A DNA stretch of 64,000 bases from Alphaproteobacteria bacterium (lineage in GTDB: Bacteria; Pseudomonadota; Alphaproteobacteria; Micropepsales; Micropepsaceae), in the NCBI GenBank assembly GCA_017983635.1, contig JAGOBA010000014.1, positions 1 to 64,000 of the forward strand, in the 5' to 3' direction. How positions within the stretch are numbered: position 1 is the first letter of the stretch; each line of letters opens with the position of its first letter. The translations under genes and the position numbers were made by a program. Below, one piece after another: positions 18,074 through 26,541 of the stretch. A model generated the notes under the pieces. It was given only the letters and a program-made list of their open reading frames with translations. It did no database searches and was not told the DNA's origin.

Positions 18074-18886
18074 ATGAGCTTCGTTCTCCTGCCTGCCCGC
18101 AGCACCTACGGACGCCCAATCGCGCGGCGCGAGTTCGACGGATTCGGGCTTAGTCTCAGCACCCATTCGCCGGGCGAGGTCGTGCCGAAGCACAGGCATG
18201 CAGAGGACTATTTGTGGTGTCTCACTGTGCGCGGCGGGTTCGAGGAACGGTCGGGCGCACGGCAACAAGAGTGCGGACCCGGCAGCTTGCTTGTGCGACC
18301 ACCCGATTGTGTGCATGAGGATCGCTTCAACGCTGCGCCGGGTCTTTGTCTGAATCTCTTCCCGCAGGGGCAGTGGCTTGAACGGATCGGTTTGCAAGCA
18401 TTGTCCGACACCCACACGCATGCGCGTTCGCGGCGATTGCTCGATGCCGCTTTGGCGATTGCAGACGAACTCTGTTCGCCAGACGTCAGCGCAACGCTTT
18501 CGATCGAGAGCCTGATGGTCGAGGCGTTGGAACGATGCGCGCGTCATTCGCGCTTCATCGCCGAGGGTTGCGCCCCCTGGTTGGCCGCTGTTTTGGAGCA
18601 AATCGAAGCACAACCGGCTGTCGAGCTTTCGTTGAGCGCGTTGGCGAAGATCGGTGGCGTCAGCGCCGGTCATCTTGCGCGCACGTTTCGCGCGCGATTC
18701 GGCAAGTCTGTCGGGGCCTATGTTCGCGAGCGGCGGCTCGCGTTTGCCGCACGCACATTGCGTGGCAAACCGTGCCGCCTATCCGACGTTGCAGCGGCCA
18801 CCGGCTTTCACGATCAGGCCCACTTCACCCGCGCGTTCAAGGCGCAATACGGGCTTACGCCGGCTGCGTTCGCTCGGTTGCGCTAG
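18074..18886 (+). CDS. AraC-family regulator with N-terminal cupin
   Basis: 270 residues from ATG 18074 (18023 is an alternative). The N-terminal half has an AraC cupin pattern: GEVVPKHRHAEDYLWC, GSLLVRPPDCVHEDRF. The C-terminal domain carries two HTHs: LSALAKIGGVSAGHLARTFR and LSDVAAATGFHDQAHFTRAF, then the PAAF end. It is divergent from the HExxH protein with an 87-base gap, so that gene is the natural target. Confidence 0.9.
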   Translation: MSFVLLPARSTYGRPIARREFDGFGLSLSTHSPGEVVPKHRHAEDYLWCLTVRGGFEERSGARQQECGPGSLLVRPPDCVHEDRFNAAPGLCLNLFPQGQWLERIGLQALSDTHTHARSRRLLDAALAIADELCSPDVSATLSIESLMVEALERCARHSRFIAEGCAPWLAAVLEQIEAQPAVELSLSALAKIGGVSAGHLARTFRARFGKSVGAYVRERRLAFAARTLRGKPCRLSDVAAATGFHDQAHFTRAFKAQYGLTPAAFARLR

Positions 18887-18916
18887 GCGCCACCGGTCAT
18901 CGAGCGACACCCGGTT

Positions 18917-19092
18917 CAAACGCCTAGTCACATGTGGGTCGAGGGGGTGAACGGCCTCAGTGGAGACTGTGTCGGAGGCGTTCTATTTCTTCTTTAAGTC
19001 GAAGCTTGCGCTTTTTTAGTTCGGCGAGCGCGATGTCGTCCGGGTGGGGACGGTGCAGTTCTTCCTGAATCTGCTCGTCAAGTTTGTGATGC
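18917..19092. repeat. 176-bp direct copy of 20884-21059
   Basis: Identical to 20884-21059 as read by eye. It includes the last 135 or so bases of ydcH (stop and C-terminus, minus strand) plus 40 bases downstream of that gene. The copied ydcH fragment has lost its start, so it is not expressed as a normal gene. Confidence 0.92.
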
Positions 19093-19132
19093 CATGGGAT
19101 TGGAATCGCATATCCAAGAACTAGCGGATAAG
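19093..19132. repeat. 40-bp inverted copy of 21059-21098
   Basis: Exact reverse complement of the first part of ydcH (21059-21098). It abuts the direct copy on its left and the ligase fragment on its right. The ydcH start codon now points the other way, on the plus strand. Confidence 0.92.
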
Positions 19133-19387
19133 CGTGTTGATGAAGCATCCGGCCGTCGGCCTTGCCGCCGTGGTGGGCAAGCAAGACGAGAAATGGGGCG
19201 AGACACCGGTCGCGTTCATCGAACTCAAATCCGGCGCGAAGGCGAGCGCGGAGGACATCATCGGCTTCGTGAAGAGCCAGATCGCCGGCTACAAGGTGCC
19301 GCGCACGATCGTGTTCTGCGATCTGCCGAAAACGTCGACCGGCAAGATCCAGAAGTTCAAACTGCGCGAGAAGGCGGAGGCGGCTTA
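19133..19387 (+). pseudogene. Duplicated 3' fragment of the acyl-CoA ligase gene
   Basis: 255 bases identical to 15827-16081. They encode the last 84 residues of the ligase (LMKHPAVGLAAVV to KAEAA) with a new TAA stop in place of TAG. The fragment has no adenylation site and cannot work as an enzyme. Reading through the inverted ydcH start at 19094 is out of frame. Exact identity points to a recent event or gene conversion. Confidence 0.92.
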
Positions 19388-19499
19388 AGCCTCCGCATCT
19401 GGCTGCCAACGAGTCACATCGCCGTGAGACGCGCACGAATGCGCGTGACTGCGGCGGCGAAAAGCTGGAACGCTGCACCTCTCGATTTGGGAGGGGATC

Positions 19500-20837
19500 A
19501 TGAGAGCGGTTCTGTTGTTGTTGTTGACTTCCGTGTGGGTCGCATTGGCGGTCGCGGCGCCGCAGAGCGATCCGGCGGTTGTCGCGGGACGGCTCAAAGA
19601 TATCGATGTCTTTCGTACCGAGTTTTTGGCGAAAGACCGATCCTACGTACCCGCCGCGCGGGCTGAGGCCGAGGCCCGGCTCAATCAGCTGGCGCGCAAG
19701 GCCGACGAGCTCTCGCAAGCGTACTTCGAGCTTGAAATTTCGCGTATCGTGAGCCTTGCGGACAATGGGCATACGGCCTTCTTTCCAGGGCCACGATCGC
19801 GCCGCTACAATCGCGTCGAAATCCGGCTGGTACCTTTCGGCGAAGAGTTCTTCGTGCTGCGTGCGAAGGCTGCGAACGCCGATCTGCTCGGCGCGCGGCT
19901 CATCGCGATCGACGGGAAGCCGATGGCGGCTTACCGAGATGTGGCCCGTACCCTTCAGGGTGGCCTTCCCGCATGGCGCGATCGAAATGCGGGATATTTC
20001 TTCGAGAGCCCGGAGCAAATGCAGGCGCTGGGGCTGCTCGGACAAAGCGACGCCGCGACCTATCGTTTCCAGACTCGCACCGGCTCGACCGTCGAACGAC
20101 GGCTCGCCGCGGAACCCGCGAATCCGAACCGGCCGCGCGCGAATGCCGATCGCTGGCTGTTTCCTGAAGCGATGCCGGCGGAGAACGGTGCGTGGATGTC
20201 ACCGCTGGCGCTTGCGCGGGCGCCCTGGTCGTTGACGGAGCCCGATGCAGCATTTCGTTGGCGCTGGGCGGCGGAGATCAACGCGCCCGTCATCGACTTC
20301 CGTCAGAACAACGATTCGGAGAAGCGACCGATCGCGAGCTTTCTTGCGGAGGCGGAGGCGATGCTGAAAGCAAGGCGACCGCAGCATGTCGTTCTCGACA
20401 TGCGCTTGAACGGCGGCGGCGATCTCAACACGACGCGGGACTTCATGCAGGCGCTACCCAAACTGGTGCCTGGACGAATCCTGGTGCTGACCAGCCCGTG
20501 GACGTTCTCGGCCGCGATTTCCAGCGTCGGCTATGTGAGACAGGCCGCGGGAGCGCGCGTGACCATTATCGGCGAGGCTGTTGGTGACCGGCTCAACTTC
20601 TTCTCAGAGGGGAGCGTCGTCGAGTTGCCCCATTCTAAGATCGAAATGCTGAACGCGACAGAACGGCACGACTACGCCACCGGTTGCCGCGGCCTTAGCG
20701 ACTGCCACGAACCGGTCGTGCGTCATCCGATCAGCGTCGCCACACTTGCGCCGGACATTTCCGCGCCGTGGACCATTGACGCGTTTCTGAATGGCCGCGA
20801 TCCCGGAATGGAAGCAGCTGCCGCTGCCTTGCGGTAG
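19500..20837 (+). CDS. S41-like (C-terminal processing peptidase fold) secreted protein
   Basis: 445 residues from ATG 19500, with GGGAGGGG upstream. A signal peptide covers about 1-20. A helical region and a PDZ-like segment (GARLIAIDGKPMAAYRDV) follow, then an S41 core with VVLDMRLNGGGDLNTTRDFM and LTSPWTFSAAISSVG, where the Ser of TFSAA is at the nucleophile position. Related proteins process or degrade periplasmic proteins; some have lost activity. It sits between the rearrangement scar and ydcH. Confidence 0.8.
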   Translation: MRAVLLLLLTSVWVALAVAAPQSDPAVVAGRLKDIDVFRTEFLAKDRSYVPAARAEAEARLNQLARKADELSQAYFELEISRIVSLADNGHTAFFPGPRSRRYNRVEIRLVPFGEEFFVLRAKAANADLLGARLIAIDGKPMAAYRDVARTLQGGLPAWRDRNAGYFFESPEQMQALGLLGQSDAATYRFQTRTGSTVERRLAAEPANPNRPRANADRWLFPEAMPAENGAWMSPLALARAPWSLTEPDAAFRWRWAAEINAPVIDFRQNNDSEKRPIASFLAEAEAMLKARRPQHVVLDMRLNGGGDLNTTRDFMQALPKLVPGRILVLTSPWTFSAAISSVGYVRQAAGARVTIIGEAVGDRLNFFSEGSVVELPHSKIEMLNATERHDYATGCRGLSDCHEPVVRHPISVATLAPDISAPWTIDAFLNGRDPGMEAAAAALR

Positions 20838-20883
20838 GCGTGGTCGCGCATGAAAGCTCGACCTCGCCAACCTTGGGCTGGAC

Positions 20884-21059
20884 CAAACGCCTAGTCACAT
20901 GTGGGTCGAGGGGGTGAACGGCCTCAGTGGAGACTGTGTCGGAGGCGTTCTATTTCTTCTTTAAGTCGAAGCTTGCGCTTTTTTAGTTCGGCGAGCGCGA
21001 TGTCGTCCGGGTGGGGACGGTGCAGTTCTTCCTGAATCTGCTCGTCAAGTTTGTGATGC
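20884..21059. repeat. Parent copy of the 176-bp direct repeat
   Basis: Covers the 3' part of the intact ydcH gene and 40 bases downstream. This copy is taken as parental because here the ydcH reading frame is whole. See 18917-19092. Confidence 0.9.
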
Positions 21060-21097
21060 TTATCCGCTAGTTCTTGGATATGCGATTCCAATCCCAT
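20924..21097 (-). CDS. YdcH family (DUF465) small protein
   Basis: 57 residues, short and easily missed: MGLESHIQELADKHHKLDEQ.. ending LKKRKLRLKEEIERLRHSLH. This is the YdcH pattern, a helical hairpin with H-x2-LD and LKK-KLxLKDEI. GGCAGAT-like spacing upstream is modest. In alphaproteobacteria these genes commonly lie in pairs beside purE; the second copy is at 21339 in the opposite direction. Function unknown; most are cytosolic and coiled-coil. Confidence 0.88.
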   Translation of the reverse strand: MGLESHIQELADKHHKLDEQIQEELHRPHPDDIALAELKKRKLRLKEEIERLRHSLH

Positions 21098-21338
21098 GTA
21101 TCTGCCTCCGTTGAGACCTCACAACTAGAACACAGAATCAGAGGCTTGTCAGTGGTGACGTTCACAAGAACGAAAAAAATGTCTTAATGAGAATGGCTCG
21201 CGACGAGGCTCCTTAGTGTTTGAAAATTAAGGAGGATTGCGGACGCTGCGTGTGCGATTGCGCGGGGACAGAAGCGCCTTGGCGTGCTAGAATTCCACCG
21301 TCAATTGAATTGTAGAAGCCAACTCGTTCGCGCGACCC

Positions 21339-21629
21339 ATGGGATTTTCCAAAGACTCAGAGGGCGGTGAAAACGTCGTGCTGTCCTTGGTGGCTGGAAC
21401 GCAGCCCGCGAACAGCGACGTCAGCCCCGAGGCCGCCGATAAGGCGACCCTGACGAAGCTCGCCCAGCTTCGGCAGGAGCACCGCGACTTGGATCAGGCG
21501 ATCGAGGCCCTGCGCGGGGCTGGGCCGGTGGATCAGCTGCAACTGACACGGCTGAAGAAGCGCAAGCTGATGTTGCGCGACCAGATCGCGAAACTGGAAG
21601 ACGATATTGTGCCGGACATCATCGCGTAA
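21339..21629 (+). CDS. YdcH family (DUF465) protein with longer N-terminus
   Basis: 96 residues. A 35-residue polar N-terminus precedes the YdcH hairpin: KLAQLRQEHRDLDQAIEAL, VDQLQLTRLKKRKLMLRDQI, AKLEDDIVPDIIA. The paralogue at 20924 is divergent from it across a 241-base gap. The purEK pair is 0.9 kb further on, with a GGDEF gene inserted between. Confidence 0.85.
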   Translation: MGFSKDSEGGENVVLSLVAGTQPANSDVSPEAADKATLTKLAQLRQEHRDLDQAIEALRGAGPVDQLQLTRLKKRKLMLRDQIAKLEDDIVPDIIA

Positions 21630-21676
21630 TGCCTTGGTGGTGAAAAGCGGACTCGCGACCGTACAACCGCCGACGT

Positions 21677-22396
21677 TCAGCTCTTCTTCTTCGCCGCGTA
21701 CATCGCCTTGTCGGCTTCGGCCATGGCGGTGGCGGGGTCTTCGCCTTTTTGGAAGGTGTGGACGCCGATCGTGCAGGAGAGGGGGAGCGGTTTGCCTTGC
21801 CACTGCGCCGGTTGGCCGGCCACGAGTTCGGCGAGCGCGCGCGCTTTCAGCGTGGCCTGCGGCTTGTCGGCTTTGGCGAGGATAACGCCGAACTCGTCGC
21901 CGCCGAGGCGGCCGACGATGTCGGACTCGCGAACGTGACCGGAGACCAGCCTTGCCACGTGATGGAGCGCGGCGTCGCCGGCGGCGTGGCCGTTCGCGTC
22001 GTTGATCGCCTTGAAGCCGTCGAGGTCGAGATAGATCAGGCTCGCGGTTAGATCGTAACGCTCGCCGAACGACATCAGGCGCGTCATCTCACGCACAAAG
22101 GCGCGGCGGTTGAGGATGGGGAGCAGCACGTCTTGGTCGGCCGCTGTTTCCACAGACTCAAGCCGCGCTTTCGTTCGCTCGAGATCTTGGCGCAGGCGAT
22201 CGACTTCGGCCATCAGGGTCATGATCGCGTCGCGGACGCGGGGCGTAAACTCAGCTTCGGGGATACCCAGGACCGACGAGACATCCGTGGGCGCGGCGGG
22301 TGCCGTCGCGCTCTCGGCGCCGGTCGCGCGTTGCACGGACGTGTAGGCTTGCACGCCTGCTGCCGGCCCGGTCGGACGATTGCCGCTGATCTTCAT
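21677..22396 (-). CDS. Diguanylate cyclase (GGDEF domain)
   Basis: 239 residues from ATG 22396. The N-terminal 80 residues are Ala/Pro-rich, then a short coiled coil (MAEVDRLRQDLERTKARLES). The GGDEF domain has LNRRAFVREM, YLDLDGFKAINDANGHAAGD, RLGGDEFGVI (intact active site) and TIGVH. RESD lies five residues before GGDEF, the RxxD inhibitory site for c-di-GMP feedback. There is no membrane segment, so this is a cytosolic c-di-GMP synthase. It converges on ydcH. Confidence 0.92.
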   Translation of the reverse strand: MKISGNRPTGPAAGVQAYTSVQRATGAESATAPAAPTDVSSVLGIPEAEFTPRVRDAIMTLMAEVDRLRQDLERTKARLESVETAADQDVLLPILNRRAFVREMTRLMSFGERYDLTASLIYLDLDGFKAINDANGHAAGDAALHHVARLVSGHVRESDIVGRLGGDEFGVILAKADKPQATLKARALAELVAGQPAQWQGKPLPLSCTIGVHTFQKGEDPATAMAEADKAMYAAKKKS

Positions 22397-22548
22397 CGAA
22401 CGCCAGAATGCCTCACGTCTCGCGTGACCGGTAGGTCCCAAACTGCGACCAAATGCTTAACCGTTAAGGGAACGGGCGTTTCACTTACGCGGGTCCAAGC
22501 CCTATAGTCCGGCGCTTCTTTTCGCTCAGCTGACACGCAAGGAAGCCC

Positions 22549-23079
22549 ATGGCCAAAGCGGCCAAAGATCAAGCCAAAACAAGCGGCGCCGACGTCGGCA
22601 TCATCATGGGCTCGAAGTCCGATTGGGCGACGATGTCGTCCGCGGCGGAGACGCTCGACAAGCTTGGCGTCGATTTCGAAGTGCGCGTCGTGTCGGCGCA
22701 TCGAACCCCCGATCGGTTGTTCGCTTATGCCAAAGGGGCGAAGGCGCGCGGCTTACAGGTCATTATTGCCGGTGCCGGGGGCGCCGCGCACCTTCCAGGA
22801 ATGACGTCGGCCATGACGACGCTGCCCGTGTTGGGCGTGCCGGTGGCGGCGACCGGGCTGAACGGTTTGGACAGCTTGCTTTCGATCGTGCAGATGCCGG
22901 GCGGCGTGCCCGTCGGCACGCTTGCGATCGGCAAGCCCGGTGCGATTAACGCGGCTTTACTCGCGGCCGCGATCCTGGCGCTCAACGACAAGGAACTGGC
23001 GAAGCGGCTCGATGCCTATCGCGCGCGCCAGACCGCCGACGTCCCCGAAGCACCGGTCGATGAGGACAATGTCCGCTAA
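22549..23079 (+). CDS. purE: N5-carboxyaminoimidazole ribonucleotide mutase
   Basis: 176 residues. The class I PurE core is complete: [75 protein letters not shown]. It converts N5-CAIR to CAIR in purine biosynthesis, using the product of PurK. purK overlaps its 3' end. Confidence 0.96.
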   Translation: MAKAAKDQAKTSGADVGIIMGSKSDWATMSSAAETLDKLGVDFEVRVVSAHRTPDRLFAYAKGAKARGLQVIIAGAGGAAHLPGMTSAMTTLPVLGVPVAATGLNGLDSLLSIVQMPGGVPVGTLAIGKPGAINAALLAAAILALNDKELAKRLDAYRARQTADVPEAPVDEDNVR

Positions 23080-24169
23080 CGCGCACGCGGTTCCGCCGGG
23101 CGGAACGATCGGGATCCTGGGCGGTGGGCAGCTTGGGCGGATGCTCGCGATGGCGGCGGCGCGGCTTGGCCTTAAGTGTGCGATCTTTGCGCCGGAGAAG
23201 GACAGCCCCGCGTTTCAGGTTTGCGATTCGCATGTCGTGGCGGACTACAGCGATCACGATGCGTTGGTCGCCTTCGCGCGCGGCGTCGATGTCGTGACCT
23301 ATGAGTTCGAGAACGTGCCGGGCGATGCAGCCGCGGTGCTGAGCGATCTGAAGTCCGTGCGGCCGAACCCGAAGGCGCTTAGCGTTATTCAGGATCGCTT
23401 TGCGGAGAAGTCGTTCGCGCGCGATCTCGGGATCGCGACGACACCGTTTGCACTGATCGATTCGGAGGCGTCGCTGAGGGCGGCGTTGGCCTCGGTCGGG
23501 GCGCCGTCGGTGTTGAAGACGGCGCGGCTGGGTTATGACGGCAAGGGGCAGAAGATCGTGCGCGCGGCGGGTCAGCTGGCGCCGGCGTGGGACGCGTTGA
23601 AGCGCGTGCCGTGCATTCTGGAGGGCTTTGTCGATTTTACGCGCGAGCTATCGGTGGTGGCCGCGCGTGGGGTGGATGGGTCGGTCGCGTGCTTCGACCT
23701 GGTCGAGAACCGGCATGAGAACCACATTCTGCGTACGACGCTGGCCCCTGCCCGCGCACCGCTGCGCTTGAAGGCGGCGGCGGAGCAGATCGCGACGCAG
23801 TTGCTCGCCGCGTTCGACTATGTCGGCGTGATGGCGGTCGAGATGTTCGAGACGCGCGACGGCCGACTGCTCGTCAACGAGATCGCACCGCGCGTCCACA
23901 ACTCCGGCCACTGGACGATCGACGGCTGCGCGGTCAGCCAGTTCGAACAGCACATCCGCGCCGTCGCCGGCTGGCCGCTCGGCGATCCCGCGCGGCACAG
24001 CGATGCGGTGATGACGAACCTGCTCGGCGCGGAAGCGCATGCGTGGGCGCAATACGCGCGCGAGCCCGCGACGGCCGTCCACCTTTACGGCAAAGGCGAC
24101 GCCCGCGACGGCCGCAAGATGGGGCACGTGACGCGGCTTTATCCGCTGGGGTTGCGGCCGGACGCTTAA
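23069..24169 (+). CDS. purK: N5-carboxyaminoimidazole ribonucleotide synthase
   Basis: 366 residues from ATG 23069, overlapping purE by 11 bases (ATG 23060 is also in frame). ATP-grasp enzyme: [64 protein letters not shown]. It carboxylates AIR with bicarbonate and ATP. Tight overlap implies an operon with purE. Confidence 0.95.
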   Translation: MSANAHAVPPGGTIGILGGGQLGRMLAMAAARLGLKCAIFAPEKDSPAFQVCDSHVVADYSDHDALVAFARGVDVVTYEFENVPGDAAAVLSDLKSVRPNPKALSVIQDRFAEKSFARDLGIATTPFALIDSEASLRAALASVGAPSVLKTARLGYDGKGQKIVRAAGQLAPAWDALKRVPCILEGFVDFTRELSVVAARGVDGSVACFDLVENRHENHILRTTLAPARAPLRLKAAAEQIATQLLAAFDYVGVMAVEMFETRDGRLLVNEIAPRVHNSGHWTIDGCAVSQFEQHIRAVAGWPLGDPARHSDAVMTNLLGAEAHAWAQYAREPATAVHLYGKGDARDGRKMGHVTRLYPLGLRPDA

Positions 24170-24172
24170 GCT

Positions 24173-24451
24173 TCATTCACCCGGCGACTTCATGTACGGA
24201 AGCGCAATGTTGTTGTCTCTGCAGACCTTCTCATAGAAGGACGATGCTTGCTCCAACGTTGCAATGGGGTCGTCAAGCCCGACCTCTGCGTCCTCGCCGC
24301 TCACAAGTATCGCGGAACTGCGCACGGCCTTAAGCTCCGCCAAGATCGAGTGCAAGGTGTCACCCTGAACCACAACTCCTGGAAATCTCCTCCCCGGCAG
24401 CTGAACTACGGCGAAGTTGATCGGTTCGGAAAGCAGGAGCGCGCTGTTCAC
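24173..24451 (-). CDS. Hypothetical small protein, possibly DUF6959-like
   Basis: 92 residues from a GTG at 24451 with GGGGA upstream. The sequence FAVVQLPGRRFPGVVVQGDT followed by LHSILAEL and a C-terminal helix (ATLEQASSFYEKVC) is compact and acidic. It resembles short proteins of the DUF6959 kind as I remember them, but this is not certain. It is convergent with purK, four bases from its stop. Confidence 0.55.
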   Translation of the reverse strand: MNSALLLSEPINFAVVQLPGRRFPGVVVQGDTLHSILAELKAVRSSAILVSGEDAEVGLDDPIATLEQASSFYEKVCRDNNIALPYMKSPGE

Positions 24452-24480
24452 GAAATCATCCCCTTCTGAAGTTTGGTGGG

Positions 24481-25155
24481 TTATCGCTTCGGGTAACGTA
24501 GCGCGCCGAGGATCGTAAGCGGGTTGGGTAGGCCCTCGGCGAGTTTCGTGACTTGGGCTTTCACCTTTTCGATCTGCATCACGTTGGCGATGCGGTCGTC
24601 GAGGAATTTCCAGGTGTCTTTGTTGTCTTCGCCGTTGTCGGCGAACCAGTAGAGCATCGTTGAGGTGTAGACGCCGGAGAGGAGTGCGCGCTTCGTATAA
24701 AAATTGAAGTCGGTGGAGGTGTCGCCGATGGCGCGCCAGGCGGCGTCGCAGGTGCGGTAGACGCAGGTCGCGCCATCTAAAGCGTGCATGGGTAGCGCGA
24801 AGACGGCGGCGGCGCGGCGGGCGGCTTCTTTGTGGCCGGCGACGGCTTCGATGCGTTGCCTGACGGCGAAGGTCACGCGCTCGCGGATCTTCATCGTCTT
24901 CAGGTTCGCGGCTTCGACGGCTTCGGTCATTTGGCGGTCGGCTTCGCTTGAGAAGTAGACCAGCGCATCGGGTACGCCGCGCGGGAAGGCCGATTTGAAT
25001 TCGGCGTCATCGGCGCCGGCGCGGTCGGCCGCCTCCTTCAGCATCTTGTCGGTCCAGCCGTCGAAGGCGACATGCGGGAGCGCCTCGCGCAGGATCTTTT
25101 CGCGGAGCTTTTCCGTGGGCGTCGCGCCTTTGTTTACTCGCTTTGCTCGAGCCAA
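24481..25155 (-). CDS. COQ9 family protein, ubiquinone biosynthesis
   Basis: 224 residues. TetR-like all-helical COQ9 fold: KILREALPHVAFDGWTDKML and AADRAGAD in the N-half, then HALDGATCVYRTCDAAWRAIGDTSTDFNFYTKR and SGVYTSTMLYWFAD, the diagnostic COQ9 segment, and a C-terminal amphipathic helix. COQ9 binds a lipid/isoprene and presents it to COQ7 hydroxylase. Its start overlaps the end of def by 22 bases. Confidence 0.9.
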   Translation of the reverse strand: MARAKRVNKGATPTEKLREKILREALPHVAFDGWTDKMLKEAADRAGADDAEFKSAFPRGVPDALVYFSSEADRQMTEAVEAANLKTMKIRERVTFAVRQRIEAVAGHKEAARRAAAVFALPMHALDGATCVYRTCDAAWRAIGDTSTDFNFYTKRALLSGVYTSTMLYWFADNGEDNKDTWKFLDDRIANVMQIEKVKAQVTKLAEGLPNPLTILGALRYPKR

Positions 25156-25685
25156 TGTTTCGTCTCACTTTCGAAGATGAGCTTCGTCAGGTCGCTCATG
25201 CGTTGCGGGTAGAGGATACCATCCAAATGGTCGCATTCGTGCTGTACCACGCGGGCGTGGAAACCCTTTGCGATGCGCTCGATCGGCTTGCCATCGAGGC
25301 CTAGACCCCGGTAGCGGATGTGGGCTGGGCGCTCGACCCAGCCGCGCAGGCCCGGGACCGAGAGGCAGCCTTCCCAGCCGCCCTCTTTCTCCGGGGAGAG
25401 GATCTCGACCACGGGGTTCACGAGCACCGTAAGGGGGGCGGTGTGGTCGAACGCCTCAGCCTGGCTTAGGCCAGGGTCGGCGCGGCCTGCCGGGGCTTGG
25501 AAGATCACCAGGCGGATCGCTTCGTGGACCTGTGGGGCGGCCAGGCCTGCCCCATTGGCGTCGATCATGGTCTCGACCATGTCCTCGACAAGTCGTCGCA
25601 GTTCGGGGTCGCCAAGGTCGGTAACGGGCTCGGCCTTTTTGCTAAGCACCGGATGGCCCATGCGCGCGATTTTTCGAATGGTCAT
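25134..25685 (-). CDS. def: Peptide deformylase
   Basis: 183 residues with all three metal-site motifs: GAGLAAPQ (motif 1), EGCLSVPG (motif 2, Cys ligand) and QHECDHLDG (motif 3, two His ligands). It removes the N-formyl group from nascent proteins. It overlaps coq9 downstream. Confidence 0.96.
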   Translation of the reverse strand: MTIRKIARMGHPVLSKKAEPVTDLGDPELRRLVEDMVETMIDANGAGLAAPQVHEAIRLVIFQAPAGRADPGLSQAEAFDHTAPLTVLVNPVVEILSPEKEGGWEGCLSVPGLRGWVERPAHIRYRGLGLDGKPIERIAKGFHARVVQHECDHLDGILYPQRMSDLTKLIFESETKHWLEQSE

Positions 25686-25825
25686 GGGGCTGATATGACC
25701 GCCGGAATGGGCCGGGACAAGGGTGGACAGCGCCGCACGGCTCTGGTATTCACCGCGCCCAATTAAGGGCAGCGCCCGAGGACGGCGTTGCCTCTTTCAT
25801 TTTATGGATTGGCCGGAGGTTTCCT

Positions 25826-26071
25826 TTGCAGATCATCGTGCGTGACAACAATGTCGATCAAGCCCTGAAGGCGCTGAAGAAGAAGATGCAGCGCGAAGGC
25901 TTGTTCCGCGAGATGAAGCTGCGCAACCACTACGAAAAGCCATCCGAGAAGCGCGCGCGCGAAAAGGCCGAAGCCGTCCGCCGGGCGCGCAAACTGCAAC
26001 GCAAGAAGCTGCAGCGCGAGGGCGTGCTGCCCCGCACGCCGAAGCCGGCGCGTGCTGCCGGTCCGCGCTAA
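25826..26071 (+). CDS. rpsU: 30S ribosomal protein S21
   Basis: 81 residues: [40 protein letters not shown], then a basic tail. Length and sequence are typical. A strong terminator follows 26 bases after the stop. Confidence 0.96.
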   Translation: MQIIVRDNNVDQALKALKKKMQREGLFREMKLRNHYEKPSEKRAREKAEAVRRARKLQRKKLQREGVLPRTPKPARAAGPR

Positions 26072-26097
26072 GCGCTGCGACAACGGTTCGAGATTTG

Positions 26098-26128
26098 AGG
26101 CCGTCGGGTTCGCCCCGGCGGCCTTTTT
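26098..26128 (+). terminator. Intrinsic terminator of rpsU
   Basis: AGGCCGTCGGG pairs with CCCGGCGGCCT (11 pairs, one wobble) around a five-base loop, followed by TTTT. Confidence 0.88.
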
Positions 26129-26170
26129 CGTTGGGCGGTACGCGGGTGTGTCGAGGCTGTGAGGTGCATC

Positions 26171-26510
26171 CGCCAAGGCGCCAAAATGCTCTGCGCGATC
26201 GGCGGCGATGGTGGGCGTGGCTGACGCTTGAGAGGTTCACGCTAAGACGCCAAGCCGCCAAAAAGAAATTGAAACACGAACAGCACAAAAGGCACGAAGC
26301 GCTCTGATCAACTGAAACCGTTGGTTCGGCGCGAAGCGCTATTGATGCGCGCTACGCGCGCGGGTGTATGTCGTTGTGCTGAGCGCCTTTGTGAAGTTCG
26401 TGCTGTTCGTGTTTCAGTTTTTCTTTGCGGCTTGGCGTCTTGGCGTGAAAATCTTCAGGCCCTTCCACGTACTCACCATCGCCCGTCGAGCAGAGCATCT
26501 TGGCGGTCAA
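26171..26510. repeat. Giant nested hairpin repeat, copy C
   Basis: Fills the gap between rpsU and the ABC permease. Outer arms are 26171-26194 (CGCCAAGGCGCCAAAATGCT) and 26490-26510. Inner arms are 26235-26304 and 26380-26450, including GAAACACGAACAGCACAAAA and its approximate reverse. The core at 26324-26364 differs from the cores at 7826 and 35465 by a few bases only. No ORF. Confidence 0.9.
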
Positions 26511-26541
26511 TCTAACAGCGCCTACACCGGCTCACGCGGTT

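Noticed and set aside
18957..20045. 362-codon minus-strand ORF ending in a YdcH C-terminus
   Set aside because: A chimera created by the rearrangement scar; the rest is antisense to the ligase fragment and peptidase gene.
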